Below, in pieces: positions 1-11,500 of a DNA stretch of 64,000 bases; the first letter of the stretch is position 1; each line of letters opens with the position of its first letter. The DNA is taken from positions 124,001-188,000 of the forward strand of contig JASANG010003930.1 of assembly GCA_030248215.1 (NCBI GenBank), read 5' to 3'. Source of the DNA: Enoplolaimus lenunculus. Taxonomy: Eukaryota > Nematoda > Enoplea > Enoplida > Thoracostomopsidae. Under the pieces are notes generated by a model, which worked only from the letters and a program-made list of their open reading frames with translations, did not search any database and was not told the origin of the DNA. Position numbers and translations under genes: made by a program.

Positions 1-411
1 TAGAACTGTGCCTGAGACAACATAAAACCTATTTTTCGTTAATGCATTTAAAACATTATGCGTATGCTTGAATATTAATAGCAGTGTGACATTTTTAGAA
101 TCAAATAGCCGGCACTTTTAATCAAAGGATATATATTTCATTTTCAACTTGCAGGTATATTTATAAGGGCCGTATCAAACACTATGCACTTTCGCAAATT
201 TGATACGCGGTTGTTTACCACAGGGCCATAGCTACGTGAAGGGGCCAAAAGGTTGATCGTCGCCTGCGTATATTTTCGATCCTGTGATCGAAATTTTTTT
301 GACAGAATTAAAAAGATTCCATGCTAGGAAAGAAAATCCTAAACAACTTGATTTAAGCTTAAGCTAACCCAGCAGCATTAAACAAAGTTTCTAGATGACT
401 AAACTAAAAGT

Positions 412-1344
412 AAACTAGGTAAAAGTGCCCCTAGAAGGGACAGATTGTGATGTTTCGCTTGAAGCATGTAAATGAGTTTAAACAAGGGTTAGTTAGACCA
501 TAGATCAGTAGGTAATGCTTATAATATTAGCTCCATAACTTCTATGAAAATAGTTGTCATCTATATCTTTGACGGCTGTCTTTCAGTGTTAACACGCTTG
601 CGGTCAGTGAAGCAAGAAACATATGGGCCCAGCGGACATCACCTATCAGCTTCATTTTAGCGTTTGTTGGGTTTTACAATGTTCAATTTATAAGTGATCT
701 TATCTAGCATTCTTCATTGGAAGAGGATATTTTTTGAGTTTTAAACTATTATGTTTCTAAAACTGGATTAGTAAATATTTCAATATTGCAAGATTACAAA
801 TTGCGTCTTTTGATTATCGAATAAAAAATGTCACGCATACGTGCTCGACTATTGTAGCTATCTTTACCATGACAATTTGATGATGTGAAGTCGAGAAACT
901 TTTCCAAATTGTGTTCTGTGCCGTGACATATTAAAGCTATTCATCTAGAAAATACCATTCAAACGTTGCTAAATATTTCAAAGAACATATTCTGCTGGCG
1001 CTCAATTGAGATAACTTTTAAAAAGCAACTGACTGTTATACGAAATGAATGTTGAGAGTTGTACTTTAGAACGCCTTGAAAACCCATAGTGTCAATTTAT
1101 AACTTAACAGATGAAAGTTCGTTGGGCCCATATGTTTCTTGTTTCACTGACCGCAAGCGTGTTAACACTGAAAGACAGCCGTCAAAGATATAGATGACAA
1201 CTATTTTCATAGAAGTTATGGAGCTAATATTATAAGCATTACCTACTGATCTATGGTCTAACTAACCCTTGTTTAAACTCATTTACATGCTTCAAGCGAA
1301 ACATATCACAATCTGTCCCTTCTAGGGGCACTTTTACCTAGTTT
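412..1344. repeat. Long inverted (fold-back) repeat, arms about 223 bp
   Basis: The left arm (about 412-634) is repeated in reverse complement at about 1120-1344, separated by a loop of about 485 bp. The arms match almost base for base; the differences I saw are a 2-bp indel near 452 and a few substitutions near the inner ends. Such high identity suggests a recent origin or gene conversion between arms. No reading frame of note lies in arms or loop. It could be a fold-back DNA element or a host palindrome. Confidence 0.85.
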
Positions 1345-2585
1345 CTTTCTTTTACATGGGATACTGTGAGGTTTTATGCTAAGTGTACTCCTAAGCGTAC
1401 GCCTAAGCCTAAACAAAATATAAGTCTAAATCGTACACTTGCTCCATTGCAATCCATCAAAAAGCAGCCAGTTCTAAGCTATAATTCATGTGAGGTTATT
1501 ACAAAACATTACTGTCTTTGTTAGCAATTTCAGTAGAACAAACATCGCAAGGGACACGTAATCTATTACACGGTGTCATTAGCATTATAGAATAATATCG
1601 ACTAGCTATGGTAATTACATATTTGTAATACAATTTTTTCGAAAAATTACAAAAATCAAACTTTTAATAACAACTAACTTAAATGAGACGTTTAGGTGTC
1701 CAATTTGTGTATGGTGTCGAAGCGGCTAATTAGGATATTGTATACGTAAGTTACCTCATTCCAGCTCTGCTTTCCTGCAGAGAACATTCTGCAAAACTTT
1801 CAAAAAGCGTGCATTCTCGATGCTTGAAACATATATTGTAAACACTAACGTGTTTCAATGATTTACAATTAAGCTAATTTAAATTATGACATATTTTTAG
1901 TTTAAGCTAAACTTAATGAATTCTTACACACACACTATTTCTGAGCTGCACTTGTTACTTAATCCAAAAGCAAGTTTATGTTAATTTCGTGCTAAACTTT
2001 AAATATAGTAGTCCAAGTTAAACTCAGAACTCTAGCTTAGTTATTCCGTGAAGAGGTTTAACTTTTACTTAAACTAATATTCAAGTTTGGTTAAGTTATA
2101 TTTAGTTTAAGCTTAAAATCATGTTACCCCTTCTGTTAAAATCCGTGGTTTTCGGATTATTGTTACTACTTATCATCACACAATTGTCAGGGTTACTTAC
2201 GGACGTCCAATATAACACGTTATTGTAAAATGTTTAGGGGACCTATATCATCTATTAGTTGCCATATGTGGTGAACTTGTGTACCATATTGATACTATTT
2301 CCACTGTTTCAATGAGATTTCTTTTGTTTTATATATATACTTAAAAAGTTAACATTATCTTCTTTGCCAAACATCTACAAATTTCTACATTACTCGGGTT
2401 ACTTTGGTCAGATTGTTTAAAAATAATTTTCGTAATCAATTTACCACACGCAAAACAAAAAAGAATTTAGCCACTGGCGGAAAAATTGGCTGGTCAAGTT
2501 TCACTTGGTGATTTTCTAATTTACACAAGTCGCTGTTGCTTGTTATTTTTAAAACACACCCACTCGCTTTATGAACAATATATAT
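1345..2585. other. No gene seen; AT-rich spacer
   Basis: No exon-like stretch with good splice sites and no repeat I could match elsewhere in the window. Scattered AAGCTTAA-type words between about 1860 and 2130 resemble decayed TTAGGC-element sequence but are too diverged to assign. Confidence 0.5.
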
Positions 2586-2800
2586 CGCACCACTGGACTA
2601 CGTAAACATCAGGAACGGAATGTTTTTCTGTGGAACTGCAATAGAATAAGCTTAAGCTTTAGACTAATTTTTTTGTTAGGCCTACGGCTTAGGTATAAAT
2701 TAATTTTTACCGTTCCGCTTAGGCTTAGTCTTAGGCTTACGATAAGGCTTGCAAATACGTTTATACTACTCCTCACCGTCAGTTCTATATATTGGCCGTG
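2586..2800 (+). mobile_element. TTAGGC-bearing miniature element, family 1 (diverged copy)
   Basis: It matches the order of motifs in the better copies at 22774-22948 and 58834-59075: a CGGAAC stretch, then ATAGAATAAGCTTAAGC, then a run of TTAGGC-like hexamers (2678-2755), then TTTATACTACT and a terminal block TTCTATATATTGGCC. The terminal repeats are decayed. The reading frame through this stretch, rich in Leu and Arg, is a by-product of the hexamer array. Confidence 0.6.
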
Positions 2801-2934
2801 TCACTTACGGGAGGCTACAAATCATACTGCATTTAACTTAGCATTAAACTAAGGCTTTGATTTAAGCGTTGGCAATGGGCAAACATTTACGGTCGGTTCT
2901 CGTACACATTCCTCTTGCTGGCTTAGAATTACAC

Positions 2935-3065
2935 TTTTAGGCTTGTGGTAGGCTTAGCCTAAGCCTAACCTCAAACCTTCTGTTAAACTTTAAGCGTAAG
3001 CCCGAACCTTTGCTTAAACTTTAAGTTACGCTCAAGCCTGAGCCTAAGCCTAAGCCTAACGCCAT
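2935..3065 (-). repeat. Degenerate TTAGGC/GCCTAA array with an internal orientation switch
   Basis: Hexamers run as TTAGGC from about 2937 and switch to GCCTAA at about 2956 (the junction reads GGCTTAGCCTAAGCC), then continue to about 3060 with many variants. This resembles the inside of the TTAGGC-bearing elements, but no terminal repeats could be assigned. Confidence 0.6.
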
Positions 3066-3663
3066 AACCTTAAATTTAGGAGGAAAGTGAACAAAAGCTT
3101 TTAACCTATTCAATCTTTACTTAACTAACAATATAATACAGGTTATATAATGGTTAGACTTTTGGCAAACCGCTTGTATATATACACCTGCTAATTTACG
3201 ATCTGTTGATTAAACCATTTTTCAGTGCTTAATTTCTTCGTTGCGGTAGTCCTGCAACCAACAGTTGTTCATTCAGCAGCAAAAACTTTTTGCGATGTCA
3301 AATCAAATATTCGTATACATAGAATTATTTTAAAGTTGCTGAAATTCATCCGACTTAGGGGGAAATGCTCATAGGGTCGCGACCCCTCAGCGCACACAGT
3401 TGCGGCCACGGTTTTTATTTTACTGTTTTTCATAAGTTTGACAGCAGATTGCTATACATTCGCTTTGGAACTAAGCGGGTTTCTTCTGTGAAGCAAAATT
3501 TATTAAAGAAAAACTATTGTTAAAAATTTCATTGAGAACAATTGGTCATTTGTACAACGTTTTTCGAGTATGTTTTAAATGTTCCGTTTCATTTTAAGTT
3601 TGCTTTAAACCTGTATGTGTTTTGTTACTCAAAATTAGGATAATTCAGCACTCGCAATAAAAC
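3066..3663. other. No gene or recognisable repeat seen
   Basis: AT-rich spacer. One TTTTTCAG near 3222 could serve as a splice acceptor, but the sequence after it does not stay open in a protein-like way. Confidence 0.4.
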
Positions 3664-3826
3664 AGTGTTAGGTCGGGTGTTAGCAAAGGTTCCTACAAAA
3701 CACGGGGTCAACAGAATATTGAACTGAGGTGTGAAGTCACTGGAGTCGAGTGGAGAAAATTTTAAGCTGCTGCAGTTTTAACTTCTGCTCAATATTCCTG
3801 TCTGAAAAATTACTTAGACGAGCTTA
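3664..3826 (+). repeat. Duplicated segment, copy 1
   Basis: About 160 bp that recurs at 5929-6093 with roughly 95% identity by eye, in the same orientation. One frame of this copy reads VSKGSYKTRG and then IELRCEVTGVEWRKF before a stop, which loosely recalls an Ig-like strand (L-x-C followed by a Trp). Copy 2 has an extra base that breaks this frame, so coding is doubtful. Confidence 0.8.
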
Positions 3827-5766
3827 CATTTTATGTTGACGTCGAATCTGCATAAAACAGAACGTGTTTTGGACTGACCCAACTATAAAACGTGAACCTT
3901 GCATTATGCAAAGGCTTAACTCAAAGTCTAGGCTTAGGCGTAAACATATACAAATCTTTCTCTGCAAACATAAGCATAAGCCTGAGCCTAAACCAAATCC
4001 TGTTAGGAGAATAGAGTACAAGAGGCAAGTTCTATTTTCATTCTCTGCATGTTTCTCACCAAGGTTGTAGCTGGGATTTCATTTCATTTCGGGAAGATAT
4101 AACCTCATGTAAAAAGCTTTTTTGTAATGAGCGAAACAAGTACGAAAATCGTAAGCGTGTGAAATTGTCTTTTTTTCTGGTTTCCATAAGAATTTCTTGA
4201 GACGTTTATCTCTATTCTTTTTTCATACGCCCCTGTTTCTAAAAATGTTTTCTCGTTTCTATAGAAAATTCGGAAGTAATGTATATACTCTCTATCCCAT
4301 TTGTATAACGCCCGGTTGACGATAAATTTTGAGACAGTTTGCTCAGCTTACAATGTTTAGGTACATGAACCGAATACCTGTAGGTTAAATTTGTGTCCGC
4401 CACGATCGGGGGTTTATCATTTGCTACTTTGCAAAACCATTTAGGCTTGAAGATCGGTGAGGTACGGTGGTAACGTCTGTGTCAAAGAGTTGTAGGTACT
4501 TTTTTCGCGGAAATCAATCGCTTTCTGTTGTTGTTTTTGTTGATTAAACATAGTATACGACAACATCAAAAATTTAGTTGTCATGACACTCGAATATTAT
4601 TTAGTTTAACCTTAAATGTTTAATGTTTTTGGTTTTCCATTTGAGAGACTGTACTCAAAAATAGGTTGATTACGATAATTGTCTTTTTTGGACTGTTTAC
4701 ACAAATTTACAGTTTAAAAGCAATGATTGATGAGTAACGGCGGGATAAATTTGGAGAATCAATTTCGATTATTAAGTTCTAGGAGTTATAACGCTTAACT
4801 ACATTGGTCAAAGCTTAGTTTATTAAAAAACATTTATCCGCTTGCGCTCGTTATCTTTTTGTAGTCGTTTTTACACGACAAATACAGTGACTATTGACTT
4901 CACAGTCTTCGAAACCGCTGGCGTTGTCTAGAAAAATCTGACGGGGTGAGCGAGATGCTAAGGACAATTTTTTAGTTCTACATCTTAATTTTAGTTTCGA
5001 TGGCTGTTGGAAGCGCATAGCCTAGAGGTGTCTCTTCGGATTTATGAGATGAGTGTTCTAATGCTCCGGTAAAAATGCACACTAACTATTGAATCCAATT
5101 TAGATTTTTTTATTGCTAGTAGAGTGTTGCTTTTAAGATCGGGTGGTCCGCTCGTGCGGTGAGGCGTAGCCCGGATTTCAGTTCGTAAATATATAACCTC
5201 CAGTAAAAGAAAATTTTCTTACCTTCAGGTTCCTGCGGCTTATTATAAACATCGTTAAAAGTGCTTTTCCTTTGTCTTCTGAAATTTCGAGACAGGACGA
5301 TATCTCACTCTATACCTCCTTTTATGTACGTAACTGCTCGTGCAGCCTTGGCGTCTTTAGCGACCGCTTTTAATTGAGCAAACGCCTGTCCATGGATGGT
5401 ACACCAATTTTATCAAGACTTTAAGTTGCGACAAGTAAAACATACCCCAATATCCAGACACATTCTAGTCTCATTCATTATTTTTATGCCGAGCTCAAGA
5501 GCTCTATAAATATGCAGCAGCAGTGCATTCACAAATTTCTGATGGGAAGACTGAGTAATATAGATCGTAAGCGATAAACCAAACGCAACTTTGGTACTAA
5601 ACCTTGTAAAAAAATTTTCATCCTTGTTGGAATCTTAGGTCCTTGTGCCCCACTTGGATCCGCCAGTGTGCACCGGCCCTTTCAACAATATTTGTGAAAA
5701 GCAAACATTTGTTATATACTTAGGCAACCTCTCGCGTGTTTAATTTCGTAGTTCATCCGTAACATT
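3827..5766. other. No gene seen; contains a decayed TTAGGC cluster at 3907-3995
   Basis: Hexamers related to TTAGGC and GCCTAA lie at 3907-3940 and 3970-3995. The rest is AT-rich spacer without supported exons. The short reading frames over 3824-4070 follow the hexamer array and are not convincing. Confidence 0.5.
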
Positions 5767-5823
5767 ATGATTTCATTAAAGCGGTTCTTTGATGTTTTCC
5801 AGCAAATTGTCATCTGTTGTACA

Positions 5824-5991
5824 ATGGAACAAAGACAATCATGTACAGCTAATATTCTTTTACGTTGTTTGATTCTCATCTTGTTGATGCTAACCTTGTT
5901 TGATACAACCAGCGAGATGCTAAACAGAAACAGTGTTAGATCTGGTGTTAGCAAAGGTTCCTACAACACACGGGGGTCAACAGAATATTGA
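5824..5991 (+). CDS. Possible first exon or small secreted peptide (weak)
   Basis: An ATG at 5824 opens a 55-residue frame with a signal-peptide-like start: a polar stretch, then the hydrophobic run NILLRCLILILLMLTLF, then a Thr/Ser/Glu stretch. The last part of the frame is the duplicated segment that also occurs at 3664-3826, where the signal-like part is absent. It might be a first exon with a donor before the stop, or an old exon caught in a duplication. No homologue is recognised and no partner exon was found. The hydrophobic run is the only real argument for coding. Confidence 0.22.
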   Translation: MEQRQSCTANILLRCLILILLMLTLFDTTSEMLNRNSVRSGVSKGSYNTRGSTEY

Positions 5992-6093
5992 ACTGAGGTG
6001 TGAAGTCACTGGAGTCGAGTGGAGAAAATTTTAAGCTGCTGCAGTCCTAACTTTCTGCTCAATATTCCTGTCCAAAAATTTACTCAGACGAGC
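5929..6093 (+). repeat. Duplicated segment, copy 2
   Basis: Second copy of the segment at 3664-3826. Similarity starts near the word AACAGTGTTAG and ends near CAGACGAGCTTACA, and the miniature element at 6185-6515 follows about 90 bp later. Confidence 0.8.
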
Positions 6094-6184
6094 TTACAGT
6101 TTGAAATATCGGTCGGCGAACGCTAGCTACATTAAGTTTAATAGACGTTATACCATTCGAGCATGTCTTGATCATTACGTTCAC

Positions 6185-6515
6185 GTTATAACCGGGGCAG
6201 CTTGGGACACGTTTTGACCCTATTAGCCTATTGGGTTGCATTTTGTCTGCTACCCGAAGATTACACTGTGCGGGTGAATATCATATGATATGCGTTGTAA
6301 TTTTGGAATATCATATGATATTCGCAAAATTGTCCCTTAGTATCACGTGACATACAGACTCTTGTACATATTGGTCTTCTGTGAGCGGTGGGTTTGTAAC
6401 TAAATGTCATACGACATTGGAGTTTTGTCTGTTCACACGATATCATTGCTCGAATCTTGACGTTGACGTCGAATCAACATGGGACAAACCGTGTTCCGCC
6501 TGCCCCGGTTGTAAC
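6185..6515. mobile_element. Miniature inverted-repeat element with GTTAYAACCGGGGCAG ends
   Basis: The left end GTTATAACCGGGGCAG is matched in reverse complement by the right end (GTTACAACCGGGGCAG read inward), and further inner sequence such as GGGACACG/GGAACACG also pairs. Length is about 330 bp. The inside contains the palindrome ATATCATATGATAT twice (near 6280 and 6308) and no transposase frame. Similar words near 3836-3870 may be a relic of the same family. Confidence 0.65.
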
Positions 6516-8569
6516 CTGAATCCCACATAAGATAGCAGCAGCCAGTGCCGGCGTAACTGGACCAACTAAACTTTTTTCGGGGACGACGAAATTATAGAGC
6601 TGTGAAACATTTTATTGGCTTCCGCTCGGGCCTGTTTGAGGGGGTGACTAGCCTACCGCCGACCGCGGCAACAGCCCCGAAAACTGATTCAGTTACATTG
6701 CAAATTCAAAACCAACCTGCTTTGCAACGAATATTACAGTGGTGAACGCTGTAACAACACAAAATTCCATTGTCGCTGTAGGTTACATTGCTAATTAGTC
6801 CAAATTATAGCAACAAGCAGTTCAGCAATACCTAATACCAATATTACAAAAATTGCCCTGTTTAACCATAATACCTTGTATAAATAGAAAAATTCAAAAC
6901 AGACCTAATGAACCGTGCATCCTTATATTCAAATATGTAAAGCAAAAGTTTACTGGCACCGAACTTCAACCAAATTACCCCACAGTAAACCAATATATAT
7001 AATCGTATAACATCAACGGCAGTTTGTCAATAAATGATTTGCTGTTCGTGCGCGCATCAGGTGTTTTTGGTACCACAAAGCCTAGTATTAAAATACAGTA
7101 AATTACATATTTGCCCTGACAACTCGGCAATGCGCAATATTTATGATGTATATTGTCAGCGTTTTAGTTTTCGATCGTTATGGTAACCCCTGAAAACCTG
7201 GTCTGTGTCCCTGTATCTCATTAAAGTTAAATGTCGAAGGGCACAAAGTATATATATCTATTGAGTGATTAGTCAAAAAACTTTTTTTTGTTTCCGATAA
7301 CGACCATACCCAGTGTTAATACTGTTTTGTGTTAGGAACAGCATTATAAAACATAACTAAAACAACTAATACAGTTCATTCGAATTTATATCTATCGTAA
7401 TTTATTTAAGCAAACAAATATTATTACCTATTGGTCGCCACTGATTTGTTATTAATCACAGATGAAGCAATCTGACTCTTTTTCGACAAAGTATAAGTTT
7501 AACTTAATACCAGGGGTTTATAATTTTTGGCCAGTATTTGAAAGTTTACGACTTAAGTTTTTAGCATAAAATATCGAATTGTGATGAGTTACTTTGATAA
7601 AAGTTTAGAATAATTCAAAATGATTTGACGCGAATAATATATAACATACATGATGGAGACCTAATCGTTAGAATGAGCTTATACCTAAACCTACGCCTAA
7701 GTCTAAGCAAAACTTAGTCTAAAGCTTAACTGCAGCCCCGCAGAAAAAAGTTTCGCACCTGATTTTTGCATGGCTCTAAATTTTAGTTCAACTTTTACTG
7801 TGCAACAAAAATAGGTGTTGCGTTATGATAAAACCATTTTCAGTTCAAACCAGCAAAACATAAAACATTCCAAAAATTCTATATTCCAGTTGAAAAACAG
7901 CTAAGCTCCGATAGTTAAAACCAAAATGAGAATTATGGGCGCCGTCAGAACACTGTTTTGCGAGGTCAAATGAGGTCCAGCTCAGAATATGTAGAATTAA
8001 ATATCTTATCGAAAATAATGTACAAATTTTACGTTGTATTATAACCAGTATACGGGTTTGTTTGGAAAACCCAAATTTGACGCAGCTGCATTGTCTTGAT
8101 CATACCTGCCGGCGTCCATGATTGCAATTGATCTGACATTAACCAGGGTGTAACCGGATATTTGTTTTTGTTTTCGTCAATTCGACCACTATCATTTTTT
8201 GTTAATTTTACTGCGCCGTTTACATCCAGGTATTAACCAATGTAAATTTTGTGAAATTGTGAGTTTTTCGGACTGATTTGTACCAAAGGCGTAATTTTAT
8301 TAAGTTTCATTTGGAATAGCAAACCATTAGCGCTCTATTATATACGTTATTTGCTTACATCTGCTTTTTAGCCAAACTTAGTTTTCTATTCTAAAATGGA
8401 AGAGGGTACAAGAGAAGAAATTTTGTAATTTTAATTATTTTTAACGTTTAAATTTTATTACTGCGGCGTAATATTGTAAACAAATCAACAACTACTCGGC
8501 AACAATTAACTCGACAAGTCCACACCGCTGAGAGTCAAGTTGAATCAACTAAAAGCGAAACAAGCAACA
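6516..8569. other. Spacer upstream of the lectin-receptor gene
   Basis: No exon supported. It holds a short TTAGGC-like run (GCCTAAGTCTAAGC near 7694) and a relic end of the GTGTAACCGGATAT family near 8147-8165. The last few hundred bases should contain the promoter of the gene that starts at 8570; no clear TATA box was seen. Confidence 0.45.
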
Positions 8570-11500
8570 ATGACAATTAAACAGACGATTTTCGTTCTGT
8601 TGGCAGTGACTGTTGGCATTTATAAAGGTGTGTTTGGCATTATATAAACATCGGCGTATTCTTGGGCGTAGATAAGTGGATCCATTCCTCCCGAAACTTT
8701 TGGAGACACAAGAACAAAAGCACATTTAAAAAGCTTTACAATAACCTGACGGATTTTAGGGGTAGAAAAAGCTTTCTCATTCGCTACGCTTACCCACTAA
8801 ACATTTGCTTAGAATTCTTAAGCTACAGAAACGAAATAATCTTTTTATGCTGCGTCCACTTTATTTTGCGTCCGCCATGTCAAATTTAACAAGGTCATTT
8901 TCAAGCTATGGTTTGAAGATTGTAGCAAACGGAAACCTAATTTAGAAATTGTTTCAATATTCTAGTTTATATAGTGGACGGCGTAACATAAACGGTAACG
9001 GTAGTAAAAACTATTATACACAGAACCAGGATTTTTCCAGTAGCGGAGGATAAGTACTTTATATCGAATTTTGAATTACTTCAGAGATGTAGTACCGTAA
9101 GTAGTATTTTTATTGTTAATACAGTCGCTCGCTGCAGTCTTACCGTTTAAGTTAATTTTGGCAAAAAAACGAAAATTTGCATAACTAAATTTGCGGCAAA
9201 CTATCGCCATTCCGCGCTTAGGTCTATATCAAAACTTAAAACATTAATTGGTATGCGATATTTGCTGCAGCAAGCATCATTACAAATATTAAAACAATGG
9301 TTTAGTGCTGCAATAAGTTTCGTAAAGAATGCAAGGTTCTCGCATGCCATAAAAACGACTACAGTTCTACTACTCTAAGCTATTGCATGGTTTTCTAATG
9401 TGCCATGTATGCATCAAAACACAACTGATTGGAATATTCAGTCGGAATCTCAATTGTAATAGGAATTTTTTTAATTTGTGGCATTTCTTGTAACCATTGG
9501 AAATATTCGGATAAACATAAAGGCTAGAGTACGGCTTATGAGGTTGAACATACTAAGTCTAGGTAGAAGCATTAATACAGTTTGTAAAGGGAAACCAGGC
9601 TCATCTAGGCAGCATCATTACAATCCTCGAATATTGTTTAAAACACCATTTTAACTTATCGAACATATTCCAAATTGTTACAGTATTTTGCACTAGTTCA
9701 TGATATGGTCTTGTAATTATTTCAACCAGCAAATGAAAGTTTACAAATTTGCAAGCCTGTCTGTAGCTACTCCAAGCTGCGGCTGTATGCAATTTTTGTT
9801 TAGCACCAATGTGCAAACGGGTAGTAAAAAACGGAAGCGGAAATGGAAACGGATAGGGATCAAAATAATGGAATCGAAAACAGAAACGGAAAAGGATGTT
9901 GAGGCATAAAAGTTTCAAAAGCTTTTTGTTTTTCTGCCAACACAACAGAGGCGTGCACAAGTTCACCGAGATAGCGTATGCATCGAAAGTTTTAAGGTTT
10001 TGGATGAATTTCGTAATTTTTATTGCATTTCGAAGAATTCCAGCATATCTGTAATGCATCGTTGCGAGATATATATGTAATTTGGAACAAATTTTGAAGG
10101 TAAAAATAACAAAATTTCCCATTATTTCTATAACGAAAACGGAAATAGACACCGATTTTTACCGGAAACGGAAACGGATATCTGGCTACACCCTGGTTAG
10201 CACATATTGCAGTTCGTATGTTTGAAAACTTACAGCCATATTCTCAGATGTTCGAATAGGACCTACTAGTACTTAGCAATTGATTTTCAGGAAAATGAAG
10301 TGTGACACCCTGGTGACCATAAGACCTAAAAAAATTCGATTGATTAAAGGGGCAAAAAATAAGATAAATTTCCACCCTGATCGCTCACTGGATTATAAGT
10401 GACAAATCCGATCGACAACTGGTGAAAAATGCTCCACACATTTGCCAATAAGGGCAATAACACTAACTTTCAATAATTAGCCACTTGAAAGAATTCGTGT
10501 TTAGTTTATAAATATTATATTTTTAGAAACCGAAGCGCAGGTGGCATGTTGTAAGTTTTTTATGCTTTTGATGCCTTATTTTAAATTGCAGTGGCTAAAA
10601 CGGTATAGCTTTTGAGATGCATATTAGTAGAAAATAACCTGATAAAATAAACCCAAGAAAACTTGTGAGCTATGGTTGAAAAAATTGGACTCAACATTCA
10701 AAAAAATTAGAGTTCGGTAGAAATTATAATACTAAGCGTACTTTAGCGTCTGTCTGTTTGGTAACCATTTTTTCAGCATAGACGTTGTTATATTTTTAAA
10801 TAATTAAATTTGTATTTAAGTGACAGTCAATTTTAAAATCAAGTCATTATCTGCCTAATTTTGAGTGGTAGCATCAATTCAAGTACAGTAGTGACCCGAA
10901 TTAGAGGGTGACTGATATTTATTTGGCCTCTCCAGAGGGTATGCCCCTTGTTACTTGGTTATGGACTGTTTTTTATTATTTAACCCGCCCTCCTGCGCCT
11001 TTCGTTATCCGGTATTGCAACTTTACGTTGAATTAAACGTTTGTCTTATAAAGTGTGTTTAACGTTTTGAACTGAACTTTATTTGGTCGTGTAGTCATTT
11101 ATGCACTACAATTTAGGATAATTGACATTTATGTTCTCTAATTAAGGTTTAAGAACTCTATCCACTTGCTACTCTATTTAGGGATACGTACTCCTATGGA
11201 TTGGGCCTTATTCCTGATTTCTATGCTTTTTGTTCGTTTATTTTTTGATTGTTCTGTTGTTTAAATTTAAAGCGATTTAACTACAGTTTAGTTTGCATGT
11301 ACTTCAATCATTTATAGGTTTACTGGTGACAAAATACGTGTAATTACATCGTAATTCTATGAAGCGACTAAAAGGCACTTAGCTCAAATTATTGTGTGGT
11401 GTACTAGTTCATTCAGTTAATTATTGGTTAATGCTTATAGCTTAACTATGGGCTTCGTAGACAAATTAACTTCCGTGCATTTTCCACATGCCAGACTACC

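Noticed and set aside
9601-10152. 183-residue minus-strand reading frame
   Set aside because: It runs through a CGGAAAC-family miniature element inside an intron, is Phe/Leu/Ile-biased and has no recognisable domain.
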